A stretch of 64,000 nt of DNA from Solicoccozyma terricola (Eukaryota > Basidiomycota > Tremellomycetes > Filobasidiales > Piskurozymaceae). The stretch spans positions 243,001 through 307,000 of the forward strand of contig BCLD01000010.1 of NCBI GenBank assembly GCA_001600875.1. Reading direction: 5' to 3'. The notes beneath the pieces were generated by a model, which saw only the letters and a program-made list of their open reading frames with translations, was not told where the DNA came from and made no database searches. The position numbers and the translations under genes were made by a program. Below, piece after piece: positions 41,643 to 53,854 of the stretch (the first letter of the stretch is position 1; the number at the start of each line of letters is the position of its first letter).

Positions 41643-44185
41643 ATGGGTAAGAACACGGACAAGCTATACAGTGAGTGTACCGCTTGCTTGTACGTCTGAT
41701 AATACGAATACGACTGACGAACTGAACCTTTTCGTATGGTTATTTCTGTCTGTCCAGTCACTCACGATGAACACGCTAGTGGTTTGCACTCGGCGAGTTC
41801 GACGGGGAAGCAATATGTTGCTACGAAGAGTATCATTCAGCGGTTGCCCTTGTGAGAGACCGTCTTGTGTTCTTCTCGAGTATCATTTCTTCCATATACC
41901 GACGCTTCAGTACGATCTCCTCGATAGCGACTGCTGTGCATTATCCCTTCAACCATTTACGAATCCTGTAGCTGTCATCACTGAACCATCACCAACAAAC
42001 CCAACACCACGAGCCGATGTCTTTGAACTCATGAATATCGTACCGTACATCCGAAAGTTCAAGACGAATCCTGTGACGGGAGAACCATTGGATACTTCTC
42101 AATTGATCAAGTTGAATTTCTTCAAGGTGAGTCGTTGATGTCAAGGCGAGAGATGGACGGTTCAGTGCTGATAAATGAATGGCGGTTGGTTGATAGAATT
42201 CGGAAGGCAATATGCACGATCCAATCACTTATAAAGTGTTCTCACCACATGTTCACATCGTCTTTCTGCGGAATACCGTACGTCCTCGCACAATCTCCAC
42301 TTGTATAACCTGTGAGATTAACGGATTGACCGCCTTTCAGGGCAATGTCTTCGACATGGCATCCCTACAACTCCTCGCCATCAAATCAAAAACATGGCGT
42401 GACCTCGTCGACGAAACTCCCTTCACTCGGAAAGACATTATAACAATACAAGATCCAGAGAACCTGGGTGCCAGAGATATGAGGGAATACGATTATGTCA
42501 AGACTGATAAAAAAGTAGAAGAGAAGGATTTGGAAAATGATCCGTTGAAGGGGATCAATGTGGAAGCTGCCGGAGGAGCAGGGAAGGTATTGAAAATGAT
42601 TGCGGATAAGGTGAGGGAGGATATCGCTTCGGCGAAATTTCCCCACAACGTCGAAGCTAAATCATTTTCATAAACTTGAACAGTCGAAGAAAGCGGATGC
42701 GGCTGCGGCTGCGGCGCAGTCCAATGCAGGCAAAGAGAAAGAAGCCGTCATAGCTGTGAAGAAGAAGGAGGTGAAAGCATGTGAGTCGGAAACTCCCCGC
42801 GAAGAGTAATATCATAGTGACTGACGGTGCAAAGCTTGAAATTCCAGACAACGCCTCGAATTTCTCGAATGGTCAGGCTTCAGCGAGCTTTACCAGTACT
42901 AGTTTGACTCCTCAGTTGAAGAATGAGACGGCGATGTTTGATGAGGTGAGTTGGAAAGTTTGGCAGCGATTGGACGACATCGCGATTGATCATCTCACGT
43001 TACACCTTTGCAGGAAGAGTGTCAGTTGGCATTTTCTTCCACCTGCTTACTTTGATTAGCTCTGCTGACGCTCTCCACCTCTCATAGACATGTTTGACGA
43101 ATTCACGAAGCTGTCAAAGGAGAAGGATCGAGTACAAGCAAAATGTTATGCTACAATGCAGACGTCGCTTGGAACGCTGAACCTCGAGTTGCATGCTGAT
43201 AGGGCAAGTCTGGCCATTCTTTGATCATCCATGCGCTCACAGCACTAACACCCATGCTCCTCCGAGACAGGCACCGAAAACGGTTTACAATTGGGTCATG
43301 CTAGCAAAGCAAGGTAAATACGACGACGTCATTTTCCATCGAATGATACCAGGCTTCATGGTGAGTCTCCGTTACCGGTCATGATCTGACATTCATGCTG
43401 AGCAAGACACCGTTCGACAGATTCAAGGTGGAGACCCAACTGGCACTGGACGAGGGGGAGCCTCATTCTGGGGTAACAACTTCCGAGATGAATATGATGA
43501 GAAGGGTGCATACAAACATGATTCGCGAGGTGTCCTGGTGGGTTTGCAAGGATTCGATGATTGCCGAGCGTCTCTTACTCACCGCTGTTTCGCCCCTCCA
43601 CAGGCGATGGCAAACTCTGGTCCTGGAACCAACTCGTCGCAGTTCTACATCACCTTCTCGGAAACGGCTCATCTGAACGGCAAGCACACAGTCTTTGGCA
43701 AGGTGATTGATGGGATGGAGACCCTGGCGGCGATGGAGTCGCAGAACGTCAACAAGGCGAGTCGGCCGTTAAAGGACATCAAGATACTCGGCATCGTGAT
43801 GTGAGTGGGTCGTGATTGATATGCTGGCGTTCAAAGCGTTGACCATCTAAGCTTCCCTGGCAGCGTGCAAGACCCATTCGAGACGTACCGAGCGCGGATA
43901 GCAGAGAAGGAATCTCGACGAGACAACTCGGACGAGGCTGTCGCAGCAAGGGCGGCAAAGAAGGCAAAGAAAGAGAATGACCGGACAACGTGGCTGGGCA
44001 CAGACCTTGGAGTGAAAGGGCAGAAGCGGGTGCGAGAGGAGGACACTGGCGGCGTGGGCAAATACCTGGGAGGCAAACCATCGACCAGCTCTACGACGAC
44101 CGAAGCACCAGCTTCAGCATCGTTCGGAGTCGAGTCAAAGAAACCAAAGAAGCTGGGGTCGTTCGGGAACTTTAGCGGGTGGTAG
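41643..44185 (+). CDS. PPIL2: PPIL2/CYP60-type U-box cyclophilin
   Basis: A multi-exon gene beginning [18 protein letters not shown], the typical PPIL2 N-terminus. A U-box follows ([38 protein letters not shown]), then a Lys/Ala-rich linker and a cyclophilin domain ([52 protein letters not shown]). Last comes a basic C-terminal tail ([11 protein letters not shown]) with TWLGTDLG. The protein belongs to the spliceosome-associated nuclear cyclophilins with ubiquitin-ligase potential. The cyclosporin-contact tryptophan is replaced by His ([13 protein letters not shown]), so drug binding should be weak. Convergent with DMC1; stops are ~280 bp apart. Confidence 0.92.
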
Positions 44186-44467
44186 GTCGTCATAGCATTG
44201 ACGTTGTATCGGTGGAAAATGTCCCATTGTCATGCTGTATCTATGGAGTAATTGCGACCGGGCGATTGATCTCATGTGTCTGTTCCTTGAAAAAGTTTTG
44301 TCCCTCGCAAGCCCCCTGCGTATGCTTTAGACATCTGTTGGAGAGACGCAATTTGTGAGCGTACATCCTCCTCCACCAGTAATCTCCGCCCACCTTCCCA
44401 CCCGCTGGAATGAAGCGACGAGACCGAATCAGCTACACCACAACGAAGAACCACCACGCCGCAAGCC

Positions 44468-47433
44468 TCACCCCATATGCAAAGCGTATGTAGCCTCACC
44501 CTCCGGACAGTCTGGCGAGTCGACCAGCTTTGCTATGCGCTCTTCGCCTCGTCCCTTCCTGCAGTAGGATCAAAGTTGAAACGTCAATGTCTTTGAAGAA
44601 GAGCAATGTCACAAACCTGAGCTGCATCCTCGTGGCAGATCTGTCCAGAAGATTGACCGTCAGTTTGTGGTCTGTCATTCAGGATACCCTACGATGGGCT
44701 CACGCATGAGCCAGGATGTGACCTTGCAAGGTGATATCGCCGAGTTATTAGCGTAACCGGTAGCCCAAGAATCCTCAACCTGCTCACCTCCGATCGGCTT
44801 GGCGCTCGACGCGGCGGCGAACATGGCGGCAGCTCCAGGGTCAGCTTGAACCTGCGACGAGTAAAGGATATGTATGTCAAGAGTGGGTGGAGCTTCGACG
44901 AGGAGAAAGGAAGAAGATGTACCTGATTGGTCATGATAACAGCAATGTTGAATTCTACCAGGGTGTGGATTTCAGCGAGGGGTTTAGGAGACAATCAACG
45001 AGAGGCGACTCATCACCTTCGGCGATCTTGGCCAGCTTGGAGAGAAATTGATTGAGTTTCTGTTCAACATTTCAAGAGGTTCAGCTTCACGATAGACCAG
45101 GTAGCTTACCGCTCAACCTCACCTGTTGACGTTCACTAAGCTCCCCACGTCCACTGTAGTCGCTTCCTGTTGCCGCCGATTGGATGAGCTGGCATTGAAA
45201 AGGGGTACAGCGGTAACCTCGATACTTACTAAAAAGGTTCATCACACTGTCCACAATCAATAGCTTGAAGGAACCATCGTCGACGAATCTGAGGAGGTTA
45301 CCACGAGGGTGTTCCAGCGGACGAAAGAAGCGAAAACGAGCTCTCGAACAATTCACCTTTGAGCGAGCTCGGTCAACATGTCACATTGCATCTCACTGTT
45401 ACGTTGGAGATTGTAGCCACGTTCGAGGGTATGTCACAGTTTTATTCCACTCACGAACTCCAAGCACGACCACAGATGATATTGCTGATCAAACAGAGGT
45501 CGCTTCAGAATCAGGAACCCGACATCCAAAACTTTGCCACCCACTCCTGAGCTTCCTTTCCGATAACACCAAACCTATCCGCCACAGCGTTAATTCTATC
45601 CGGTCGGAATGTTCCTACCCCGGCTCTCTCGTTAAAGATTTTCTTAATCGGATAGGATTTGACGAAGATGTACACACACCTTCAGTATCGATGTAAGCCA
45701 CTTTCCCAGCCGCGCCACCGAGATCGAGAGGAAGCTGAGCGGTGATACACATCGTGTGACAAAGTTGGGTCTGAGCAAGCAAAGAGCAGGTAGTCAGAGA
45801 CCGTATATCGGGGTTTAAAAGTATGAGAAACTGTCACCACACCTTTCCAGTTCTGAACTCTCCGTACACCTCGGTGAGACTTTGAGTTTGAATACCGCCT
45901 GTAGTGGTATAGGGGAAGTTGAGGTGGCGGGATCGTGGCCCCCATGTACATAGTACTAACCTCCAAGCATCTGCTCCAGGCGAGCGTTGGTTCCAGATGA
46001 GTCTTCTAACTTGAAATGTGGGCAAATTCAGAGTACTCACAGCATCAACGCTCTTCGATCCCGTACTAATGAATATAACACTCTGAGGAACCAAACGCCG
46101 CCCCCGCCGGGGGGGGGGGGGGAGGGAAGGTTAACATTTGTGTCGATCGACAGGACCCAGCACGACTAGAAAAAATGGACAGACTCACTTCTCGACGGAT
46201 GGAAATCTCAGCTGCGGTATTGAACGTGGGCGGCTGAGAAGGCATACATCTACTATGAGCGTGGAACGTGTATGAAGGTTTGATGGGTTGGTTAAGAAAT
46301 TACCAATAACTTCGCAGCGGTTTCCTTGATATAGTGAAAAAAAAATGGTGAGTTAACCTACCCAAGCTTGACCCGTATACAAAAAAAGACCGCACCCACC
46401 TTGAGTTTTTCAACCTTTGCCTATCATATCATATATCACGACAAGACAAACTCCCGTTCAGTCCTTTCTGTAGTTGCGGGGGGATCTTTTCGCCACCCTG
46501 ACGCTCAGGACCTCACCTCGGATAATCCCTACGAAAAGGGGAAAAAATCGGAACGAAAAACGGTATAATCAGCACTGGGGACCGTTTGGATCCACTTGAA
46601 CATCCCAAACTATCGCCAATGCATGTTCTCAAATATCTAATCCCAAATCAAATCAACATCTCACGCCCTGATCTCAACATCTTTTCCCACGCGACGACAC
46701 CCTTTCATCCTCGTAAAAAGTCTCTTCAAACCTCTCATCCCCCCATCCCCCCTTCCCCCCATCCCCCCCATCCCCCTCAACCACTCACTTTAATCTTCAA
46801 TAAATTCTTCCTTGTAGTTTGAGAGATCGCTAAGACGGTACATATACCTGATGCTTTAAGTTTGGTGATATCTTGCATATTTATTCCCTTTTTGGGGGAG
46901 GAGAGAGAGCAGAGGTGTGTGTGATTGGATGTAGAGGTGGTTTGGTGTGGTAGGTGGTGTGATGGATGAGACGAGTAGGAAAGAGGATAATGAGATATAG
47001 GTTGAATGATCGGGATTTGTGAGAAGTATTTGAAAAAAAAAAAAAAGCGGAGGGTTTCGGGGTGGTTGTCGTGACGACGGAAAGTTGGGAACGTTGGTAG
47101 GTATAGAGTGACGTTGAGATGATGAAGAAAGGAGCACGGAGTGGAGAAGTAGAAGAACCAAACCGTCAGAGAGAATCCCCGCCTGTAATATCTTACGCCA
47201 TAATAAGAAGGATAAAGTATCACTCACATGAGCTTGAAGTTCATCAACCGACTTAAAAATCATCAACACAGAATCGGGAAAATCGGAGAAAACGGACGAT
47301 TCAAATCGATTAGAATTAAAATTTGGGAAATTCCATGGGGGGTCGAGGAAGGGGGGGGGGGGGGGGGGGGGTTTTTTTTTCCGTTTGGGAAGGGGGGGGG
47401 GGGGGGGGGGGCCCGGGGGTATTGTCTGGGGGA

Positions 47434-47514
<81 letters not shown>

Positions 47515-47669
47515 GGCTTTTTTTTCTCACTTCGAAAGTAGCCACAGATTCCTGATCCCAGCGGACATGTCAGTGGGATATTGAATACGGAGTGATAGGG
47601 ACGAGAGGGATGGGGATTGGAGTTAGGAGCGAAAGGGAGATTCACCTCTTGATGTCCATCGTCAGACAT
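44468..47669 (-). CDS. DMC1: meiotic RecA-family recombinase DMC1
   Basis: An intron-dense minus-strand gene. The first ten exons I can place are 47669-47646, 47251-47228, 46887-46789, 46528-46517, 46420-46400, 46324-46304, 46233-46189, 46082-46041, 45970-45961 and 45898-45843; all join in phase. They encode an N-terminal helix-hairpin-helix region ([45 protein letters not shown]) and the Walker A block GEFRTGK. Later exons give [47 protein letters not shown], Walker [41 protein letters not shown], the GGHILAHAS region, and [12 protein letters not shown]. The ICTV block and SxEMQ point to DMC1 over RAD51. It catalyses strand exchange between homologues in meiosis. The 3' end is uncertain: I take the stop at 44468, but a GTGAGG donor lies right at it. 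Confidence 0.82.
47351..47512 (+). repeat. extreme poly-G tracts in DMC1 intron 1
   Basis: Three G runs separated by a few other bases: ~20 nt near 47351-47370, ~20 nt near 47391-47411, and an unbroken 77-nt run at 47436-47512. On the DMC1 sense strand they are poly-C, in the 394-nt first intron between two 24-nt exons. The length may include sequencing or assembly error. Confidence 0.9.
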
Positions 47670-48406
47670 GGTTCGGTGTGGATGATGGGTGAAGAATGAG
47701 TGAGTGTGATGGTGGAGGGGTGAGTACGAGTATAGGTAGTATGGATGTATGAGGATGATGAGGATGAAGTTGACGGTGTTGCAATTATTCGCCACTGGAA
47801 GCTGGGAAGGCGACGGAAGGGGTTCGACCGTACTCCATTGAGGGTAGATGATCGTTCAACATCATGCAGCTATGTACTACAGGGGAAGGGATTACCTGAG
47901 CATGTACACCATGACCACCATCATCGCCATCTCAGGCCTCTCTTGCAGCGTAGACAGCGATACGTAGGGGCAACGGGGAATTGAATCGAGACTACAGAGC
48001 GACTTGCAAGGACAGGAGGATATGCGTCGCAACGCGATCTTGGCAGTGCATCGTAGGTATCCTTCCAGTGTCCAGCGTCCAGTGTCCAGTGTGTTGCACC
48101 GACGGCGAGCTTGACACACGGCTCAACTGTCTGTGCTCCTCATCATCGTCGTTTGCCATGTCTTGTCTTCTCCCTGTTCGCGGTGTGGTGAGCTGCGCAC
48201 GTGACCGACCATCTTGAACCACCAGTCCCCCCGCCAACCCATTCATATTCAACCGAGGGCAGTGGTAGAACCAACTCAACACAGTCTCGCCATCCTACGT
48301 CTTCTTCATGATCTCCTCCTCACGGTGATCATCACCGTCAGCCGTTGACTTGAACATTCAACAACCTTCGTCCATCACCCAACTCACCGACCTTGGGTAT
48401 TCCCGA
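47670..48406. promoter_or_regulatory. divergent promoter, DMC1 and HNH_2 gene
   Basis: 737 bp between divergent starts. It contains a short tandem TCCAGYG repeat at 48064-48091 and GATGA-rich sequence near DMC1. No gene is supported. Confidence 0.5.
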
Positions 48407-49634
48407 ATGGCGCCGACATTTTATCCTCTTGCGCAGTACTCATGGGACGACCCTTCAGTCCTCTATGTCTTCTCAAGACCTCCCGCACGCCAACTCATCG
48501 CGACTTTTCCAATCTCATTCATCCAGAAAGGAGGTGATAATACCTGGTCATACGTTCTTGACGTCGTTAATCAACTCGTCCAAGATCAAAATCAAGGCAT
48601 TATTAAATCTGAAAACGATGTTCAAGTTAAATTGGATGATGAACCGGTTGCAGGAACATTTTGGTTTGAACCTGTAGATGGGGATTCAGTAATTTCATTC
48701 TCTCGTGGTCCAGAGTATTTTCGTCGATTAGTATCACCAGCTCCGGAAGGTAGCATTTCGACTCGATCAGATTCAAGAAGGTCGTCTGTCAATCAGGTGG
48801 GTTGTTGTGTGTCCGGACGACTTTGAGACTCCTGATGCGTGACCGTCATTCCTTGGCTGACCCAACCCAACCCACTCATTGCACAGAATACCCTCCGCGT
48901 CGACTTGATCGGTCGCGATTTTTGCTGTTTGGTCACCGATACCGAATTCAGGAGCTGTACAGCAGCACACATCATTCCGTTCAGTCGTCCCGATGTCAGT
49001 TTATTTTGCATTCCAAGATCTAAAAAAAAAAAAAAAAACCCCCCGAGGGGATTGAAATCTGATAGCTGATACAGACGGCTCTGGGGGCGGAAAATATTTG
49101 GGGGTTCGTTTTTAGGTGTACCAAAGCATCCTCAACATTCAATACCAGCCACCGATGTACAAGCTTTCTGGAGGTTTATTGCTTAGGGATGACATTCATC
49201 ACGATTTCGACCGTCTGAATTGGTCGTTACATTACAAGGTGCGTTTTTTTTGGGTACTTGCCGGCGCTACACTGGCGTTTCTTTTCATCGATTGTGATAT
49301 TAACATTTGCAAAACCCCTCTACCCGATTGTTTTCCCGTTCAATACGCTTCAATTGCCACCTCGTGCGGTTGTGTGTATACGTTTTTCCCGATATTCAAC
49401 CAAATCGCCTTTCTCCCTTCTCCGTCCTCTTAGGATGGCACCTACTACATCCATTATTTCGTATTAACAACATCCAACGCACGCGAATTTCACGGTAAAG
49501 CTCTTCCACCATCTAGATTCCGTGGGAAACCAGAAGATAGACCTGATCCGAGGTTTGTGAAATGGCATTATAATCAATGTGTAAAGGCACCGATTAGAGG
49601 GTTTTCTGTTGGAATGGATTTACCATCTGCGTGA
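48407..49634 (+). CDS. HNH_2 nuclease-domain protein
   Basis: Four exons, 48407-48796, 48887-48994, 49116-49238 and 49434-49634, give 273 aa. The HNH_2-type core lies in the C-terminal half: CCLVTDTEFRSCTAAHIIPFS, then GGLLLRDDIHHDFDRLNWSLHYKDG and a final YFVLTTSNAREFHGKAL. The AAHIIP histidine pair, LLRDDIHHDFD and the paired cysteines fit a beta-beta-alpha metal nuclease fold, and putative catalytic residues are kept. The N-terminal ~130 residues (YPLAQYSWDDPSVLYVFSRPP) resemble the N-terminal region often seen in this fungal family and are of unknown function. Such genes are expanded in many basidiomycetes; the biological role is not established. Confidence 0.75.
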
Positions 49635-50435
49635 TGTGGGGGTGGGTGTTTCTGTTCGATCAAGTTGGTAGAAGTGAAAGGGTTGATTCCCGATTGTTGT
49701 GTGCTAGTTGTGGCGGAAGGTTCTATGGGTAAAATAGATTGTATACAGTTTGTGTTGACGATGATGTTGGATGTGCGGAGAGCACACTCTAACGTATCCC
49801 TTACCCTTCCTTCGCGGCATACATGGGCCCTTGTACCCTGATTTATTTAAAAACCCGCCCGTTTTGTCATCCAATCCGCGGATTTTCGCTGCTCCTTTCA
49901 AAAGCAACCAACTGGGACCAACGGTGAAGGGTCTGTATACTAAAGTGAAAGGAGACATACGACGTACGACGTACGACCCACGACACACGACACACGGCAC
50001 ACGACACACTTTCGGCCTCTTGCATATCCTAGGGAACGAACCGGCTTGGAATTGCAACAAGGTTCGACGACGGACATACGGAATTTTTACCACAGGGTTC
50101 ATTCGGGACCCCCACTCGACTTTTCATATTATCCTTCCCTACGTCGGAGTTGGTCATTCACATATAAACCAAATTGGAGGTGGGGATGAGATATAACCAA
50201 GGACTTTGAGTTGGATACTTTTTAAGAAACGGTGCTGGAATGATAATCTGATAGAAGGAAGAGGCTCCATGAGCTGTACGACTCTCTCGTAGGCAACCAA
50301 TCTCTCCAACGTCGCTGGATTACTCTTCAGTGCGACAATCAAACTACAACCTTGGATATATAGAGGATATCCCACCTCATACATTCCCCGATCTTAGACT
50401 CTAGGACCACGCAATTCAAACCCCACCTCACCAAC
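49635..50435 (+). promoter_or_regulatory. HSF1 upstream region
   Basis: 801 bp without a gene. It contains a tandem ACGAC/GTACGAC/ACACGAC repeat at 49957-50009 and AT-rich stretches near 50150 (CATATAAACC) and 50355 (GATATATAGAGG) that could be TATA elements. I looked for clustered nGAAn heat-shock elements and did not find a clean one. Confidence 0.5.
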
Positions 50436-52916
50436 ATGTCATACCAAGCAACTCCCACAACCGCATCAGCATCCACCACCTCCACTCATCCCGCAACAAT
50501 AAACCCTTTCTCAAACAACATCAACGGCGATGTCTTATCTTCCAACATGACAGCCAGCACCGGCGCAAATGCTAGTGCTGGAACAAGCACCGGGACGGGC
50601 CCGGGGCTTCAAATAATGACGTCGGAGGGCATAGGGAAAGGCGTTCCTGCTTTCTTGGTCAAGTTGTATAGCATGATCAATGAACCGAAGACGGATGAGT
50701 TGATTTATTGGAGTGAGGATGGGAAGAGTTTTTTCAGTGAGTGGGATAACAGTCATTGCCACTGGACATACAGCGGGATTTGTCGTTTTGTATGCTAGGT
50801 CGAAATCTGGGGTGGTCTTCGGTGCTGACTTTGGATATATTCCCTCTCCGGGACATAGTACCAAATTCTCAGAAATTCGGTGGAACTCTGTTACCTCAAT
50901 TCTTCAAACACGCGAATTTCACATCCTTCGTCAGACAGTTGAACATGTATGGATTTAGTGAGTGTCTCCTCCGGATATACAGCAAGCCGAGTTTCAGGAG
51001 GGGGTGAAACTGACCCCAAAGATTGCAATCGTCCGAACAGAGAAAGTACCTCATCTTCAAGCAGCAGTCTTATCCTCCTTTGCACCTACATCATCTCGAC
51101 CGTCTTCATCACAACCCTCCACACCCGAGCTATGGGAATTCACCAACCCAAAGTTCATGCGGTCTCATCCTGAGCTACTTGGGTCGATTACAAGGAAGAA
51201 GAGCGCTAAAGAGATCGCAGCGGCTCAGCATGCTCATGGGGAACACGATGACTTAGGGAAAGAGGAGGATGTTGATATGGATGGAGATCTTCGGGTTATT
51301 CAAGAGGGGAAGGGAAGGAAAGAAGATGTGTCCGAGGCTTCTGTTTCAAGAGCCTTGACGTTGATGCACGCCACGCATTCTTCACTGGAAAAGGAAATGC
51401 AAGCATTGAAATCAAGTAACGAGATGCTGTGGCGACAATGGATGTTATCGCGGGAAGAACAGATGAAATCCGAAAAGAAGGTGGATAGTATCATGAGATT
51501 TCTGTCTGGTCAATTTGGGGGGATGAATATGGTTGAACTAGATGGAGAGGGTGGTGCGAGTGGGGTTGGGAATGTGGCGACTACACCAAATGAGACCACA
51601 CCGAGGATTAGGAGGTTGGGTAGTCAGAAGATGATTGGGGATGGGATTAGAGGTCTGGCAGGTTCTCCAGGGGAAGAGGTTGTAAATATTGGTGGGAGGA
51701 CACCGTCCGAAGTAGATAACGAAATTTGGGAATTCGATGAGAGCGGAAATTTGGTGAAAATGAAGACGAGTAGGTGATAGTTTCTTGGATGAAACTCGAC
51801 TCGACGAGGTAGTTTATCCGATCATTTCCGTTTCGCTTGCTCCCAGATAAACCGAAACCCCCCGCTCGTCCGATCGCTCATGCGTCGACTCCAACTCGAC
51901 GCTTCAACACGCTCACCAACACCGGTTCAAGTTCCCGTTCTACTTCTCCTCACCGGTTCATCAACATCGATGGCTCACCAGAAGAGCAACCGCTGGCGTC
52001 GTTTGATCAGAACGGGGACACGAGAGAGGGCTCACCGGTAGTTAATGGTGCAGCATCGAATGAGTCCAGCACGTCGACTGGGGCATTGTTTCCCTCGACA
52101 TCTGCTGGTCCGACGCTTCCTAAAGCTTCAACCTCGACTGCTTTATTACAACCATCACCTTCGTCCGCGCTCACGCCGTATCAACCGGCAAATAACCTTT
52201 CTTACCTAACTTCCAATCTTGACCCAGCGCTCCTTCAACTGCCTCTGGGAGCATTACTGGGTTCAACGGCTGGAGCGCAGTTGTTGGCAAGTTTGAGTCA
52301 TATCGCCGCGTACGGATTGTCCGGTCAGCAGCAACATATATCAGATCAGAACCTTGGACAACCACCTCTGCAAAAGCAAACCGCAAACGTTACATCCCTT
52401 ACGCCGACACCTATTACTGAAACAACACCCGCATCGACTGGACCATCGGATCCATCCGCATCTACTTCAACCTCCAATGGAGCTGGTTGGAACGTTTTGG
52501 CATCCGAGTTGCAACATCCACAGCCACAAGACGCAACCGTGGACGCTGACGACCCTTTACAATGGCTGAACGCGTCTGCATCAGGTCCCTCAGAATTACC
52601 CCTCGACATGGAGTTCTTGGATCCTACCATGATGACGAACACTGTAGATGGTTCAGACGAAGTGAACTGGAATGACCCGGAGATGGCTCAGTTGTTGTCT
52701 CAGCTTGAGAATCCGAATTTGGACGCTGAGATGGCTGGAAGAGGTGGAGATGGCGGTGGACTTGACACCAGTGGATACGACTCGATGGCTATGGGCGACA
52801 AGCAGATGGACTTTGACGAGTTCTTTGGGGATCCTGCTGACGGTGATGGACTGGAATTCGTGGAGGCATGCAAAGAGCCGACGAGGAAGAAGAGGAAGAC
52901 GGATGACCGACGCTGA
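50436..52916 (+). CDS. HSF1: heat shock transcription factor
   Basis: Exons 50436-50736, 50859-50957, 51041-51769 and 51847-52916; 732 aa. The HSF DNA-binding domain is split over three exons: [31 protein letters not shown], then [32 protein letters not shown], then KKVPHLQ and [18 protein letters not shown]. The recognition helix [11 protein letters not shown] is intact. After it come an acidic linker, a heptad-repeat trimerisation region ([22 protein letters not shown]...KVDSIMRFL), and a long Ser/Thr/Pro-rich tail. The tail ends in acidic-aromatic patches ([27 protein letters not shown]) that look like activation domains, then a basic KKRKTDDRR that may be a nuclear signal. Likely the master heat-shock activator. 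The choice of CAG acceptor at 51041 restores the canonical F-x-K-V spacing. Confidence 0.93.
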
Positions 52917-53165
52917 GAAAGGACGCTGTGGACGCTGTAGATGGGGACATGTACTCGTTGACAACCCGATGACCCGAATTGTAAACAACCATCCTCTGGA
53001 AATAGTCATCCGCGGAAATTTGTGGAGACACCGGGTGGTTTGAAAAAAAGTTCGAGTCACTTACGATGACGGTTGGTCAGGGTTCGGATCGTCGACAGAG
53101 GATAGATCACACCTCCCGCTTCTCATCTTCCATCTCCTGTCTCCCGCTGACTGTCATTCACCACC

Positions 53166-53854
53166 ATGGCTTCCATCTGGCGCCTCTACACCCGTTCCCT
53201 TGCCACCCATCCTCTGCGCACACGGATGATCGCCTCCGGATCCCTCTTTACCGTTGGCGACCTCATCGCCCAACAAGGTCTCGAGCGCCGTGGAATGTCA
53301 CACGATCCATATCGCACACTCCGACTCGCATTCTACGGGAGCGTCATCTTTGCACCTCTCGTCAATACCTGGTTGTCGGTACTGGAAAGAGTCAAGATAC
53401 CGAATTCTAGAGTGGGGACGGTGATTGTGAAAGTGGTATTGGATGTTGGTCTATGGGGACCGACGATCGTCGGCGTTTTCTGGACGGCTACGGGTTTCCT
53501 CGAAATGAAGAGCTGGGAAGCAGTGCAAGAGAAGGTGTCGAGAGCTTACCTCCCTGCGTTAGCCAAATCGGTCTGCGTGTTCGGAGTGAGTTTTTGCGGC
53601 TCACAAAGCACTTGACCCGAAACAACTAAATTGTCCTCCTGTGTATCTCTACCTACCAGCCATCGCAAATAATAAACTTCTCATTCGTCCCAGTTCCTCA
53701 TCGAATGCTGTTCACTCAATGCGTAGGGTTGGGATGGAATACTTACCTCTCGTACGCTTCGGGATTGCCACCACCGACCAAGGAGGAAGTGAAAGAGATT
53801 GGTGGGGAGATCAGAGAGAGAAAAGGCATGGCGTTGCAGCAGATTGGGATATAA
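53166..53854 (+). CDS. SYM1: Mpv17/PMP22-family inner-membrane protein
   Basis: Two exons, 53166-53585 and 53660-53854, give 204 aa, the usual family length. Features: the N-terminal WRLYTRSLATHPLRTRM, GSLFTVGDLIAQQ (conserved GDxxAQ), DPYRTLRLAFYG, APLVNTWLSVLERV, VVLDVGLWGPTIVGVFW, and the C-terminal signature PSQIINFSFVPVPHR followed by WNTYLSYAS. About four membrane helices are expected. SYM1 is a mitochondrial inner-membrane channel-like protein, induced by heat and needed for ethanol growth at high temperature in yeast. It lies 249 bp downstream of HSF1 on the same strand. I see no convincing heat-shock element in the short gap. Confidence 0.92.

Noticed and set aside
47323..47795. Poly-Pro / poly-Gly frames at 47.3-47.8 kb
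   Set aside because: Pure translation of G/C homopolymers within DMC1 intron 1; no start, domain or splice logic supports a protein.
50150..50400. Heat-shock elements for HSF1 autoregulation
   Set aside because: Scattered GAA/TTC triplets occur, but not in the alternating 5-nt spacing needed for a real element.
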